Numbered from the stretch's first letter, positions 1 through 11,794 are shown. The stretch is DNA of 64,000 nt from Ryuthela nishihirai (GCA_038380435.1 JAWZYU010000034.1:22857404-22921403); one strand, 5' to 3'. Notes: a model not told the origin generated them from the sequence alone. Numbers and translations: made by a program.

Positions 1-225
1 TCATCCACTATCCTGAGTGTTTCAAGGTATTCTACACTGAAAAACATTTAATACCACAAGAAACCATTCATCACTTCAACATATTGCAAGTAACAGCATT
101 CAAATGATGTTTTCTAGGATTCAATAGTTTAGCTCTGATTGAATAAAATTATATGTTATAAAAAACAGGTGAAATTACATATTTACATATTTGATGAAAT
201 TCCAAACAGTAATTCTGAGCATGTT
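1..225. other. Intron sequence, no feature seen
   Basis: AT-rich sequence upstream of the first SINE copy. It should be SGSM3 intron, since the first exon in the window starts at 1584. No ORF, repeat or RNA signature was recognised. Confidence 0.5.
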
Positions 226-612
226 TGGGGCGGGGGTGGCTCAGTCGGTAGCGCGCCAGGCTCGTAATCTGTAGTTCCCAGGTTCGAGTCCCAGCTGGGT
301 CAACATTGAGATTTATCTCCACAAAATTTCCTGCCCTGCTTACAGTCAGTAGGGGACACCGATGGGCTTGGAAAGGCCACCATCCGTCGGATGGGACGTT
401 AAGCCATGGCCCCGTATGCAGGAGAGCTATACCCTGTGCACGTTAACACGCTGGATGACCTTGACAGGAGGCTACCATCTGTCTCCTGACAGCTGTTCCA
501 GTGGATCTTCTGCCCCAACCTTCTCTGAGCCTTTGGGGTCCATGTAACCTGGCCATTTAGCCCATGATGTGCAAAAAAAAAAGCTGCTCAGAGGTAAAAC
601 AACCTAATCCAA
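226..612 (+). mobile_element. SINE-A copy 1, full length
   Basis: The head (about 231-303) resembles a tRNA, with an A box around TGGCTCAGTCGGTAG and a B box around GGTTCGAGTCCC, i.e. an internal RNA polymerase III promoter. A conserved body follows (GGATGGGACGTTAAGCC and CACGTTAA motifs), and the copy ends in GAGGTAAAACAACC. The same roughly 385-bp unit recurs at eleven other places in the window. The head is tRNA-derived but is followed by the SINE body, so it is not called as a tRNA gene. Confidence 0.9.
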
Positions 613-1583
613 TCATGTTTATTGTAAAAAATATTCATAAGTTAATGATTTAGTATACTTCTCATTTTTGTCAAATGTTTTATTTTCATGAAATCCGGAG
701 TTAAAGTTGTTTAATTTGATATATATCATGCCTTACTATCTTTCATTAGTTACTTGGTAGAAAAGTTCTGAAATTCACTTTTTTCCCCAACTCAGCACAG
801 TTGAAATTAAATTCTAGCCACCTGGTATAATTTAGTTTTTTTAGGCTTGACAGTGTAAGGTTAAAAGTTTTGAAAGTATTTGCTTTACAAAAAAGAATGG
901 TAATTCAGAAAACAAAACGATATCTATTTACACAGCAGTTGAGTGGAAACATAACATGTACTTTACAATTGATGCAAGTCAGGTGACAAAAGTGCATGTG
1001 ATTGAAAGGGCTAACAGATAATTTTTATGATTTTGGCCTAATTTTTCCATGAAAAATCACCTGGTTAGAATGAGATTAATATTTAAAAGTAGATGTTCAG
1101 ATTTAATTAATAAATCTTTGAAATCAGATTACTGTTTAAAAAAAATGCAACCTTGTATTTATAGAACAGTTCCTAATTTCTGCACCATTACAGTCTGAAA
1201 GTTGAGAGTAATTAACTATCTTTGAATACCTAAAAGGTTAAACTTCATATAAAACTTGTACTGCAGTTTGGATCCATATAGGTAGATGGCTGTGGTATGT
1301 CTGGTTGGTGATAGCAAATCTCATTGTACCCTCTCATCCTCTGATTATCACCATATAGCAACATAAGCTCAACATATTGTTCTGATGTCGGCATAGTCAG
1401 GCTTATTGCAGCCAACACTACAAAGATAAAGTAAGAAGTGCTTTTCAAAGATAATACTTAAGCAATTTTAACATCTCTTCTAATTCACATTTTGTAAATG
1501 ACTTTTTGGTCACATTTAAGTGAGTAATAGTAAAAAGTAAATTTAAGGTTAAACACAAAGCATTAATGAATTGTTTGTTTTAG
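613..1583. other. SGSM3 intron, no feature recognised
   Basis: AT-rich intron leading to the acceptor TTGTTTTAG before 1584. A short minus-strand ORF at 1245-1448 has no recognisable motif and is probably chance. Confidence 0.5.
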
Positions 1584-1811
1584 GAACCAGAATTAAAGCA
1601 ATTAGAGAACTCGGCACAAATTTTCAATGCGTTGTCAGACATTCCTGGAGAAGTGGATGATGTAGACCATCTGTTAAAGGTATCATTTCATATTGCTGGT
1701 TCTTTAACAGATATAGGCCTTGAAACTCACAGAAGAAAGCATCTTGCATACCTCATGGCTGATCAAGGAGCCCTTTTAAACCCAGAAAATGCAAAAAATC
1801 TTCCTAAGCAG
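1584..1811 (+). CDS. SGSM3: SGSM3 exon (post-TBC linker)
   Basis: First SGSM3 exon in the window: 76 codons, phase 0 at both ends, acceptor TTTTAG and donor CAG|GTATGG. It encodes the charged helical linker after the TBC domain, with motifs matching vertebrate SGSM3: LENSAQIFNALSDIP, AGSLTD and RRKHLAYLMADQGALL. SGSM3 (also RUTBC3 or CIP85) is a cytoplasmic/endosomal protein with TBC (Rab-GAP), SH3 and RUN domains. The TBC domain must lie in exons left of the window. The assignment rests on the uninterrupted match continuing across all seven exons. Confidence 0.93.
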
Positions 1812-2087
1812 GTATGGGTTAATACAATGAAAATTAATAACTTATATTTTGTTATTTTCTTCTATTTATCACATATGTTATTTCATTTAGAGATCAGAAT
1901 TAAATGTGCATTTCTCTTAGTTAAAATAATAAAATGTTATATGATAGTTCTAACTAATGCAGTAGTCACAGAACCTGACTTCTGTCTCAATGAGCATATT
2001 CTTCTATAAGAGACCTTAACAAACTAGGAACAACTTCTGTATACTATATTAGCATATAAAAGAAAAAAATGAATTACCCTATTTTAA

Positions 2088-2406
2088 CGTGTATAAGGAA
2101 CCCCCCCCCCCCCTGATTTTTCATCAAAGATATTTTTATTTTAAGATATTAAAAAAAGAAATTTTTTATTCATCATCGGCAGTCTCTTTATACACGCGCC
2201 ATTGCTTGACGAACGCGTGCACTTCTCCTCCAATAGGATGTTGCGCCCCGTTGGGTGTTGGCCTGAGGCTTGCGGTGTTGCAAGTTATGAAGATTTGAGT
2301 TTCGAGGAATTGAGTAATTTATTAATATCTATAATATTATCCATGTATAAGAAACCCCCCTATTTTTGGAACCCAATTTTTGGCAAAAAGGGGTTCCTTA
2401 TACATG
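2088..2406. mobile_element. MITE with TTAA target duplication (piggyBac-like?)
   Basis: TTAA (2084-2087) precedes a left end CGTGTATAAGGAACCCC, and the right end is its reverse complement with one mismatch (CATGTATAAGGAACCCC), followed by TTAA (2407-2410). An inner copy of the terminal motif lies at about 2341-2358. The left end carries a poly-C run. TTAA duplication fits piggyBac or Kolobok elements; no transposase is encoded in 319 bp. Confidence 0.7.
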
Positions 2407-2631
2407 TTAAAATACAGTATATAGCATATATAAAATTTAAATTTTTAGATCATTTTAACTACCTGATAGATAATTTGATTTTTTTCACTAGCTGAATAAA
2501 TTTTACAATAGGAGTAATGTTATGTGCTGCCTTTATTGAAAATTTGGCTCAAAAAATCGAGTTTTGATGTATGTAGGAAGGGAATCCACAACTTCATGAA
2601 ACTTGTTAGATGCTCTTATCACTAGAAAATT

Positions 2632-2950
2632 GTCTCTGCAAAAACCCCACCATGCCCTCAGTCAGTAGGCAGCACCGATGGGTTGGAAAGGCTGCCATCC
2701 ATCAGATGGGATATTAAGCTGTGGGCCTGTGTGCAGGAGAGCCATACCTTGGGTATATGAAAGAACACACTGGATGGCTTTGACAGGAGGCTCCCATCTG
2801 TCTCCTAACAGCTGTCCAGTGGGTCCCCTGTCCACCAACCTTTTCACAGCCCTTGAGTTCTTGTGACCTGGCCATGTAGACCATTGTGTGCAAAAAAGTC
2901 TCAGAGGTAAAAAAAAAAAACCCCAACAGCAACTTATCACTAGAGCTAAC
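2632..2950 (+). mobile_element. SINE-A copy 2, 5'-truncated
   Basis: Lacks the tRNA-like head and starts near CTGCAAAAACCCCACC. The body motifs (GATGGGATATTAAGC, GACAGGAGGCTCCCATCTG, GTGACCTGGCCATGTAG) are all present but diverged, so this is older than copies near 23, 55, 58 and 62.6 kb. Confidence 0.85.
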
Positions 2951-3682
2951 CAATCTAATTCAGTCTCAACTAACAAAAGATCCTAAGGAGTTAACTCCAC
3001 TATCTTGAGGTGCTCGTGATGTTATATATATATTAATTGGAAATAGGACACAGCAATATCTGTAGAGTTTCCTTTATATTCAAACAGATATGTGCTATTG
3101 GTGAGAAATTCAAAAATAGCTACACTCAGATAATGTCTATATCTTTTAACAATTAGCTCAGTAGAATTAGATCATTTTAACTTAATTCCTCCTTTTCCCC
3201 CATTTTTTTTTATGAAATTGTAAAGAAAACCCCATTGCAATCAGTCTGTTGTATGTAATAAAAAATTGCTCTTCAGAGGAAAATAGTTTGAACCCCTTTC
3301 AATTCAAGTTAATGCCATCCTTGAAGCATGGCTGCCACCTCTGTCCATTAACGCACTTTATTGTAAATAGCTGAAATGGTTTTAACAAAAAAGTTATGTA
3401 CAAAAAAAGCTTCGATAGTTTTTTTGTAAGAACTTCAAAAGCTGGGTTTGTAGCTACAGATACTTGCAAAAGAATGGCAACACCTTTTACAAATGAGTTG
3501 ATTTTCTGTTTTAGAGCTCTATGAGTAGTAAAGGAAATCCATTGTAATAAACAAAACTATATATATATTTCGAAAATTGAAATCTAATTCTAAACTCAAA
3601 TCTCTTTACAGATTTGTAACATTCTCAATAGATTTTGTGTGATTTGTGACTTTTTTTAGAATGCATAGAGTAGTAGTTTCAG
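2951..3682. other. Intron sequence, no feature recognised
   Basis: AT-rich DNA between the SINE-A fragment and the 3' end of LINE-alpha copy A. No motif was recognised. Confidence 0.45.
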
Positions 3683-6530
3683 TAGAATGCATCATCATCC
3701 TCAAGCAGCCATGGACTATGGAGGTCAGACCAGACAATGCAATTTAGTTCTCCAAGCATATCTGTCCTGAGCTACATCTGCTGCATCTGGCCACTACACA
3801 CCAATTCTAAGAAGGTCCTGTTTGATATTGTCTGCCCACCGCATCCTAGGTCTCACCTTCTTTCTGAGGCCTTTAGGCACACTGTTCATAACCCTATTCG
3901 CCAATCTATAATTATTCATACGGGCAACGTGGCCAAACCAACAGAGTCTCTCTCTGCACAATATGCTGTTTAAAGGAGGTTGCAAACTCCTTTGCCTAAC
4001 CTCATCATTAGTTACAAAGTTAAACCACCTAATACCCAAGATACTACATAAGCATCTGGAATCAAAAGTATCTAGTTTCCTGTTATCTTATTTACAAAGT
4101 GTCCAAGTATCACTACCATAACTAACCCTAGAAAGAACCAAACTATTATACAGTCTAATTTTAGTCTTTAGGTGTATACGCCTATTTCTCCACACTCTCC
4201 ATAGATTCTTAAAAGTCCCGGCAGCAATCCCTATTCATCTGTTAATTTCATGCTGCACATCACCAGTATCTGTTACATAACTCCCAAAATGATTAAATTG
4301 TGACACCTGCTCTAGACTGCAACCATTCAGATTAACTGAATCACAGACTGCCTGACCAATTTTCATCACTTTAGTTTTCTCTCTGTTTATAACCAAACCT
4401 ACTCTACTACCAGTCTCATCAACAGCTCGAATGAAAGAGTTCATCTCATCAACATCATTTGCCAAAAGGGCTAAATCATCAGCATACTCTAAATCAGAAA
4501 TTTTCGTATCTCCAGCCCATTTAAGGCCAAAATCTTTCCCTTGAAGTGAATTTCGCATAACATAATCAATAACCAAACTAAAGAAAAAAGGAGACAAAAT
4601 GCACCCTTGTCGAACACCAAAAGTAATGCTAAACCAATTGCTACAAGCCTTACCAACTCTCACACACACTCAGTGTTATTATAGAGAACTTTCATTATGT
4701 TAACTAACTTGTCTGGTATACCATATGATCTCACAATCAATGATAAATTATGACAATCAACATAATCGAAAGCCCTTTTGAAATCAACAAAGCTAGCAAC
4801 CAAAGGTTTCTGAAACTCTAAACATTTCTCAAGAATCTGCCTAAGAGAAAATATCTGATCTACACATCCCCTACCACATCTGAATCCACATTGCTCATCA
4901 CGCAATTGACTGTCAACCAGATTCTTAATTCTATTAGGCACAATCATGCAAAAAACTTTCCCTGGAACAGAGAGTAGGCTGATACCCCTATAGTTATCAC
5001 AAGAACTGTGAACACCTTTTTTGAAAACGGGGATAATAATAGATCTGGTAAAATCCTTAGGGACCATGCCTTTATCATAAAAGACATTCAAAATTTCAGT
5101 CATCCAAGTGGTAACCAAAACATTCCCAGCTCTAAGTATTTCTGTAGTAATATCATCTACCCCTGGGGATTTATGAAGTTTAAGTTTAGAAACAGCCAAG
5201 ATAACTTCAGATTGTGTTATAGGGCCAATGTTAAAGCCACCATTGCATCTATCATCATTGCAAACAATGGGAGTAGAACTACCCACATTGTTTAGAACAT
5301 CACTGAAATGCTTAGCCCATCTAGCCATGACAGAATCCTCATCTTCAATAATCTTGCCTTGTTTATCCTTTCATCTGTGTATACTTGTCTTTTTTCTACC
5401 ACACAAAACATTATCTGGTACAGCTCTCTGCTGTTGTGTTGTATAAGTGCTTCCTTGTCTTTGTCAGTGAAGCCATCAAGCCAAAATTCTTATCAGCAGC
5501 TAACTGATGCTTTACACATTTATTAAGCTCTCTGTAATGCTTTCTATTAGGATAAGTAGGGTATTGATTAAGGACATTCCTGCAGTTCTTTCTTTCTGAA
5601 ATAATCTCAAGTGCCTTATCACTGAAATAATTTTGCCTCCTGTGCTTTTTTTAGGAAAAAAACCTAAAAAAGTACTGTTAGTGTCCAAAAAAGCCTGTTT
5701 AAAATGGTCCCATTCTTCCTCAACTTCAGTGGTAAGCAAACCATGACTATCATAATGACTAAGTAACCTATCTTGGTAAGCTTTAGATATAACTGGGTCT
5801 TTCAGAGCTTCAGTATTAAAGTAAATTTTTTAACCCTAGCACAACATTTTTTAAGTTTAAGTTGCAAGATACTTTTAACAAGGTAATGGTGAGATCCAAT
5901 TTCAGCTCCCCTTTATAACCTGGTATTTCTAACAGAACTAGCCCATTTGCTGTTAATTAATATATAATCAATCATATTCTTATGCAGCCCATCGGGTGAA
6001 ACCGATGTGTACTTACGTATGTTGCGGTGTTTGTAATATGTGTTAGTTATTCTGAAACCAATGAGTTTACTTACCAGTAGGAGACGTTGCCTATTGCCAT
6101 TGCAGCTACCAATACCGAAAGGTATTGGTAGCTGCAATGGCAATAGGCAACGGGCTATCACCCCTCCCCAAAGGTCAGAGTCAGTACCAACTTTGGCATT
6201 GAAGTCACCTAGAACAAGGGTAATATCTCCTTTCTTGACAGAATAACCTGAAGTTGTCTGTAAAACCTATGCTTCTCATCCTCATCGGCATCCTAGGTGG
6301 GGGCATAACAGCAGATAACATTCAAGTCTTTAACGCTTGTCTGAAATTTTGCTGTAAGAAACGTTTCATTAATGCACTCATATCCTAGAAGAGCATCACT
6401 AGTATGTCTGCTGCGAAGCAGACCCACACCTTGGTGATGTTTATTATCTTATCTCCGTGAAAAGAGAAATTTAAGAATATTTTTAAGAATCAGACCCTTA
6501 TCTGTTCGTCTGGTCTGTTGCAAGCTGAGA
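3683..6530 (-). mobile_element. Non-LTR retrotransposon LINE-alpha copy A (EN + RT), decayed
   Basis: Read on the minus strand: an APE-type endonuclease remnant (about 6480-5500), reverse transcriptase (5328-4235) and a 3' tail ending in CATCATCATCC repeats. RT hallmarks are FKKGVHSSCDNYRGISLL, FVDFKRAFDYVD, GVRQGCILSPFFFSLVID and the catalytic YADD box (4475-4486). The post-RT segment has CWFGHVARMNNYRLANRV and RPRMRWADNIKQDL. Frameshifts divide RT into two frames (junction near 4660-4670). The same family recurs at 9.6, 33-37 and 45-48.8 kb. It resembles elements often mis-annotated as craniofacial development protein 2-like; the clade was not determined. Confidence 0.92.
6085..6152. repeat. 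Perfect 32-bp hairpin inside LINE-alpha copy A
   Basis: Arms 6085-6116 and 6121-6152 are exact reverse complements around a GAAA loop. LINE-alpha copy C (around 35930-35970) and copy D have only one arm, so the second arm was created in this copy. Confidence 0.95.
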
Positions 6531-6544
6531 CATGCTTTCTATCT

Positions 6545-6800
6545 ATATGGCAAATAGATAGCCGCTTGTGGCTAAAATTGCCTGAATAGCGCCTATGTGT
6601 GACATAAAAGGAATGTTCATAGCATTAATTAGAGGAGATCTTGATCAGCGGCTGGTAGCTCAGTGGTCCAGAGCACCTGACATGTTATCAGGAGGTTGTG
6701 GGTTCGTATCCCACCCAGCTCAAGTCAATTTTTCCTCTAAAATTTTAATCAATGTCAAGGTGCTGATTTATTAGTGGATGTTGAACAGTCGAGTTTATCT
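6545..6800 (+). mobile_element. SINE-C copy (tRNA-like)
   Basis: The leader (CCGCTTGTGGCTAAAATTGCC ... ATTAGAGGAGATCTTGATC) is followed by a tRNA-like head with A box GTAGCTCAGTGGTCCAGAGC and B box GGTTCGTATCCC at about 6650-6720. The tail (TCCTCTAAAATT ... GATGTTGAACAGTCGAG) matches the tandem units at 55.2-56.2 kb. Confidence 0.8.
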
Positions 6801-7841
6801 CATTATTTATCATTACACTTTTTTCTTTCCTCATTTTGTAGACTAAATTGAAGATTTAGATTGGCAATGTAATTTGGCATGTAACATGCCATAATTCCTT
6901 TCATCTGTTCTTTGGCAAAATAAAAGTTCTAAAATAATTTTTTTGGCTGATTATAGTGAAAAAAAATAGTTGGATCTCTGGATGTAAACTTGTTTTTCAG
7001 GCAGGACCCAATAGACAGAAATGGGTCTTTTCGTCCAAATCCAATTTGGGGGCTTTTAAAACATGAATCACTTATGTATGATTAAAGAATCCTGATATTT
7101 ATGTCTAACACCTGAATTCTGTTGTTACTAAGTTGGTTTTTATTTTAAGGTTTTTAAAAATTAAAAGTTAAATTTAAAAAAAGTTTTAAATGTTGTGAAA
7201 CATAAATATTATTTCATTTTTTTGTTTTGTAGTTTTTTTTTAATTTTAATTTATAAATTTTTTAAAATTCTTTTGTTTTCAGAGAAAAAAATAAATTCTT
7301 TTTATAACACTAAGTTAAAACAATTTTTCAAACACAAAAATTAGATGCATTTTGTAATACCTGCAATGTATATGCAACTAAAAATTAAAGTAATATTAGT
7401 ATTATGAAATATTTGTAATAAAATATTGAAACAATTTAGGAAAAATTAAAATATCTTCTGAATGGGCAGTATAATTAGTGTAAAAGATTTATTTTTGTTC
7501 CTAGATGTAGTTAACTCTTAAAGTGCTGGAAGACACTATAATTCCCAGAGAACTTTGCTGCAAGTTTTTGTATTTTTACTAAAGGAAATTTCTCTTTTAA
7601 AAGTTCTTTAAAATTAAACATGTACATGATGCAATTCATTAATTTTCAATAAATAATGTGACCAAGAAGAAATGATATATATAATCCAGCACCTTAAGGG
7701 TTAAAAATAATATTTTTATACTCATAAAATTCTTATTCAATAATAAAGTAAGCTTTCATAATTTTCCAATATAATTCATATGATTAATTTATATTTAATG
7801 TGTTATAGCGTGTTTCATTTGATTGCTCTAAATTCATATAG

Positions 7842-8027
7842 CATCTTATTCGAAGACATCTTAAAAGATCAAAGTCTATGATTCAGATGATACTATTTGG
7901 TGATGGTGAGACTGAAGATGACATAAGAAGCAAAAATGTTCGTCAAACAGAGATAATGGTAGATATGAGGGAAGCTATTTTACAAGTGGCCCGCCATTTT
8001 CAGTCAGTTGATCCAAAAATAAAGATT
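7842..8027 (+). CDS. SGSM3: SGSM3 exon (pre-SH3 linker)
   Basis: 62 codons, phase 0 at both ends. The acceptor is CATATAG and the donor ATT|GTAAGT. It opens with a basic stretch (HLIRRHLKRSKSMIQ) and continues ILFGDGETEDD, VRQTEIMVDMREAIL and VARHFQSVDPK. These correspond in order to the human SGSM3 segment containing LLFGEDD, KQTELVADLREAIL and VARHFQCTDPK. It joins in frame to the next exon beginning [12 protein letters not shown]-rich introns flank it. Confidence 0.94.
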
Positions 8028-9587
8028 GTAAGTATGTTTTATGAAAGAAGAATTTCCCAAGCTTAAGATTAGAAATAATTCATTCTAATGTATAAGTTAA
8101 AATTTTAGCACACATTATCATAATTATTATCAGGGATATGGTGATTGGTGACAAAATCATCATTTTAACATAATGAAAATTTTGACAATGTTCGAGAAAA
8201 TTAGAAGTGCAGTTTTAGGAGGAAAAGCATATTATGGTTCAATCTGTTGTAGTGTGCTGAGAGGGAATGTGAAAAATGGGCTCTCTATTGTACATCTTGT
8301 TATAGAGTACATGCTCATAATTTTTGTTTATTTGGATAAAAAATGTAAAAAAAAATTGAATTTTGCATAGTTTAATAATTTATGAAATGAAATATGCAGT
8401 CAAGCACTTTTGAATGTGATACTGTAAAACAAACTGCAGTAAAGTATAGATGCTGATTACATAATAGTAAGTGGTAACACTCCAGTTGCAGTCATAATAA
8501 CTTCATGCCTATGAAACACAAGCAGTCACCAGCCATCTTCAGTGAGAACAAAGGCCAAGGTCTTGACTATGCAGCCAAGTCAATTGATGTTTAAAAAAAA
8601 TTGAAACTCTTTGATAGTTTTAAGTCAATCTGAAACTTAACTCTTTAATGCTGAAACATTCCCAAAATTGACAAAATTTGGAATAAACTAGTCTAAATAA
8701 TGCTATTTCTTCGTGTTTATTTCTCTTCCTGAGATTTCTTTATTGTTAAAGGGTTAATGAATCAAATTTTGAAATAAAATCTTACATGTTTTATTTTGAT
8801 CCTAATGTTAAAATCAGTTGAATCCCATAATGAAGTCAACATTTCTGTGAATTAGTCATACTGAACGTTTTTTACATAACCCTTTCCAGATCCAGCTATT
8901 TTTTTCACTCTGATCAGGCAAAAAAAAAATTTAATTTTAGAACTTTTTTGTCAAATAACCAATGAAAGGAATTATGGCATGTTATATGCCAAATTAATCA
9001 ACATTTAACTCTGGATTTTCTGAAAATAAAATATTTAACAAAAAAAAAAAAGATGACTAGTGTTATTTTAATAGGACTTTTGCTAGTCATGTAGTAAAAA
9101 CAATGCATCAGGTAACACAAATAAAAATTTATTTAAAAGAAAGCTAATAGATATGATTATTATGCATATGAATGGAAAGCTTATTTCTGAATAACACAAA
9201 AATAAATTTTTACTTGAAATAAGAAAATTACTCTCCCTTTTCAAAATTGTTCCATGCCAGATAAACAAGTCAACTTTAGAATTAAAAAAAAAATAACCAA
9301 TCAACAGAAATAGGTCATGTTATATACCAAATCAAACAGGATTTAATTACAAATTTAATAAAAATGAATAATTTAAACAAACTTACAAGCATATTAATAA
9401 GCCTTTTTCAATGTGATGTGAAAAGAATAGATTGGATTAGACTATACAATTAAGGATTAATTTTAAAAAATCTGATGAAAAAGAAAATAGTTAAATTATA
9501 TATTGATCAAAAGGAAATTTCTTCCTAAATAATATATTTAACCTGAAACACTAATTTTATTTCTTTTAATGATTCTTTTCAATATCA
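8028..9587. other. Start of 15.9-kb SGSM3 intron; short dispersed repeats only
   Basis: AT-rich. A short repeat at about 8955-8995 (GAAAGGAATTATGGCATG core) is an inverted copy of the one near 6865-6900. About 180 bp at 9410-9587 recurs, diverged, at about 51255-51430. No coding sequence was recognised. Confidence 0.55.
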
Positions 9588-11380
9588 TATGGATCCTGAT
9601 TTTGCTGCACTGGTGGGCTTCTGTGGAGGTATAGACATCTTTGACTTGATCGCTTGGCTAACAAAGCTGAGGAAGCAGTTAGACAGCACAATAGCAGAGA
9701 ACTGTACTAGATAGTTAATGTTTTGTGTGGTAGAAAATGAACAGGTATACAGGGATTGAAGGATAAACAAGGTTAGGTTATAGAAGGTGTGGATTCTGTC
9801 ATGGCTAGGTGGACTGAGCATTTCAGTGATGTTCTAAACAATGTGGTTAGTTCTATTCCCATTGTTTGCAATGATGATAGATGCATTGGTGGCTTTAATG
9901 TTGGCCCTATAACACAATCTGAAGTTATTTTGGCTGTTTCTAAACTTAAACTTCATAAATCCTCATGAAATTACTACGGAAATGCTTAGAGCTGGGAATA
10001 TTTCAGTTACCACTTGGATGACTGAAATTCTGAATATCTTTTATGATAAAGGCATGGTTCCTAAGGATTTTACCAGAGCTATTGTTATCCCTATTTTCAA
10101 AAAAGGTGATCGCAGTTCTTGTGGTAACTATAGGGGTATTAGCCTACTCTCTGTTCCAGGTAAAGTTCTTTCCATGATTGTGCTTAATAGAATTAAGAAT
10201 CTGGTTGACAGTCAATTGCGTGAGGAGCAATGTGGATTCAGAAGTAGTAGGGGATGTGTGGATCAGATATTTTCTCTTAGGCAGATTCTTGAGAAATGTT
10301 TAGAGTTTCAGAAACCTTTGGTTGCTGGCTTTGTTGATTTCAAAAAGGCTTTTGACTCTGTTGATCGTCATAATTTGTGGTTGATTGTGAGATCGTATGG
10401 CATACCAGACAAGTTAGTTAACATAATGAAAGCTCTCTATAATAACACTGAGTCGTGTGTGAGAGTTGGTAAGTCTTGTAACAATTGGTTTAGCATTGCT
10501 TCTGAAGTTCGACAAGGGTGCATTTTTTCTCCTTTTCTCTTTAATTTGGTTATTGATTGTTATGCGAAATTCACTGCAAGGGAAAGATTTTGGCCTTAAA
10601 TGGTCTGGAGATATGAAAATTTCTGATTTAGATTATTCTGATGATTTAGTCCTATTGGCAAATGATGTTAACGAGATGAACTATTTCATCCGGGCTGTTG
10701 ATGAAATTGGTAGTAGAGTAGGTTTGGTTATAAACAGAGAGAAAACTAAAGTGATGAAAATTGGTCTGGCAGACTGTGATTTAGTTAATCTGAATGGTTG
10801 CAGTCTTGAGCAGGTGTCACAGTTTAATTGTAAGATACTGGTGATGTGCGGCATGAGGTTAACAGACGAATAGGGATTGCTGCCGGGACTTTCCAGAATC
10901 TATGGAGAGTGTGGAGAAATAGGCATATAAACCTAAAGACAAATTAGACTGTATAGTAGTTTGGTTCTTTCTAGGGTTAGTTATGGTAGTGAAACTTGGA
11001 CACTTTGTAAACAAAATAACAGGGAACTAGATGCTTACGCAGTATCTTGGGCATTAGGTGGTTCAACTTTGTAACTAATGATGAGGTTGGGCAAAGGAGT
11101 CGGCAAGCTCCTTTAAGCAGCATATTTTGCAGAGAGAGACTCTGTTGGTTTGGCCATTTGCCCATATGGATAATTATAGAATTGCCAATTGGGTTATGAA
11201 CAGTGTGCCTAAAGGCCTCAGAATGAGGGGGAGACCTAGGATGCAGTGGACAAACAATGTCAAACAGAATCTTGTTAAATTGGTGTGCAGTGGCCGGATG
11301 CAGCAGATGTAGCTCAGGACAGATATGCTTGGAGAACTAAATTGCATGGTCTGGATCTGGGAATGTTTTGGTTACCACAA
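9588..11380 (+). mobile_element. LINE-alpha copy B, internally deleted
   Basis: Plus-strand copy. The first about 70 bp match the 5' region of copy C (reverse complement of about 36725-36780). The sequence then jumps to the region just before RT, so the endonuclease is missing. RT runs from about 9982 to 10840 in two frames (shift near 10560), with FKKGDRSSCGNYRGISLL, FVDFKKAFDSVD and a mutated catalytic box (YSDD instead of YADD). The post-RT tail reaches about 11375. Confidence 0.9.
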
Positions 11381-11385
11381 TCAAA

Positions 11386-11475
11386 ATCAATTATTGTAGC
11401 TCAAGTGAAAAATAGAAGAGTCAAATATATATAACAAAGTTTATTTCCAAAAAATTCAATACTCGCCATCCTTGA
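11386..11475 (+). repeat. Fragment of the older LTR element's LTR
   Basis: The start of this fragment (ATTGTAGCTCAAGTG) and the following AAGTTTATTTCC segment match positions 13941-14015 of the left LTR of the 13741-23607 element. It abuts the 3' part of LINE-alpha copy B. Confidence 0.65.
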
Positions 11476-11610
11476 CAGACCAAGACCTCCGTACAAGACC
11501 GACCAAGACCTCCGTAGCCATAACATATACGACCAAGACCTCCGTAGCCATAACATAGCGTAAGACAGACCAAGACCTCCATAGCCCATGGCTGCTTGAG
11601 GTTGATGATG
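11475..11610. repeat. Minisatellite, about four units built from LINE tail
   Basis: Four imperfect repeats of a unit containing GACCAAGACCTCCGTAGCC. The unit matches the 3' tail of LINE-alpha, where the same words occur once (around 3700-3730 and 32980-33010, reverse strand). It ends in CATGGCTGCTTGAGG and a GATGAT run. Confidence 0.8.
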
Positions 11611-11639
11611 ATGATGAGACCCTTCTCTCACTGCTCCTA

Positions 11640-11790
11640 ACCTTGCATTTTCAGCTATCTCCACCTAAATCACAATCTGAATTCAACAAATAACTGACTC
11701 CATAAATGCTGGTAATAAATTCCTTTTTGTTTAGAATTATTTTGGTGTTAATACGTGAACTTTCAAATTGCTTGAAGTTTTAAAAACTTA
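11640..11790. repeat. Repeat matching 13595-13740
   Basis: About 130 bp (CAAATCACAATCTGAATTC ... GCTTGAAGTTTTAAAAA) recur at 13600-13740 inside the hAT-like element, so this is probably a fragment of the same element. Confidence 0.6.
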
Positions 11791-11794
11791 TTCA

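Larger units (their letters stand above)
1812..7841 (+). other. SGSM3: SGSM3 intron (6.0 kb) between first two visible exons
   Basis: Starts at GTATGG and ends at CATATAG. It contains a TTAA-flanked MITE, a truncated SINE-A, a minus-strand LINE-alpha copy and a SINE-C fragment. The 6800-7841 part is very AT-rich; apart from a short repeat near 6865-6900, which recurs inverted near 8960-8995, nothing was recognised. Confidence 0.8.

Noticed and set aside
231..303. tRNA gene in the SINE-A head (and in the other copies)
   Set aside because: The tRNA-like part is always followed by the same SINE body and repeated many times with target duplications; it is a SINE promoter, not an independent tRNA gene.
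1680..1690. Early splice donor (AAG|GTATCA) inside the first exon
   Set aside because: The reading frame and SGSM3 homology continue through it to 1811, where a good donor follows.
11475..11610. CRISPR-like array
   Set aside because: The genome is eukaryotic, units are contiguous and imperfect, and there are no unique spacers.
11401..11664. Repetitive minus-strand protein (YGGLGLS / LRRSW repeats)
   Set aside because: It is a translation of the LINE-tail minisatellite, with no conserved frame elsewhere.
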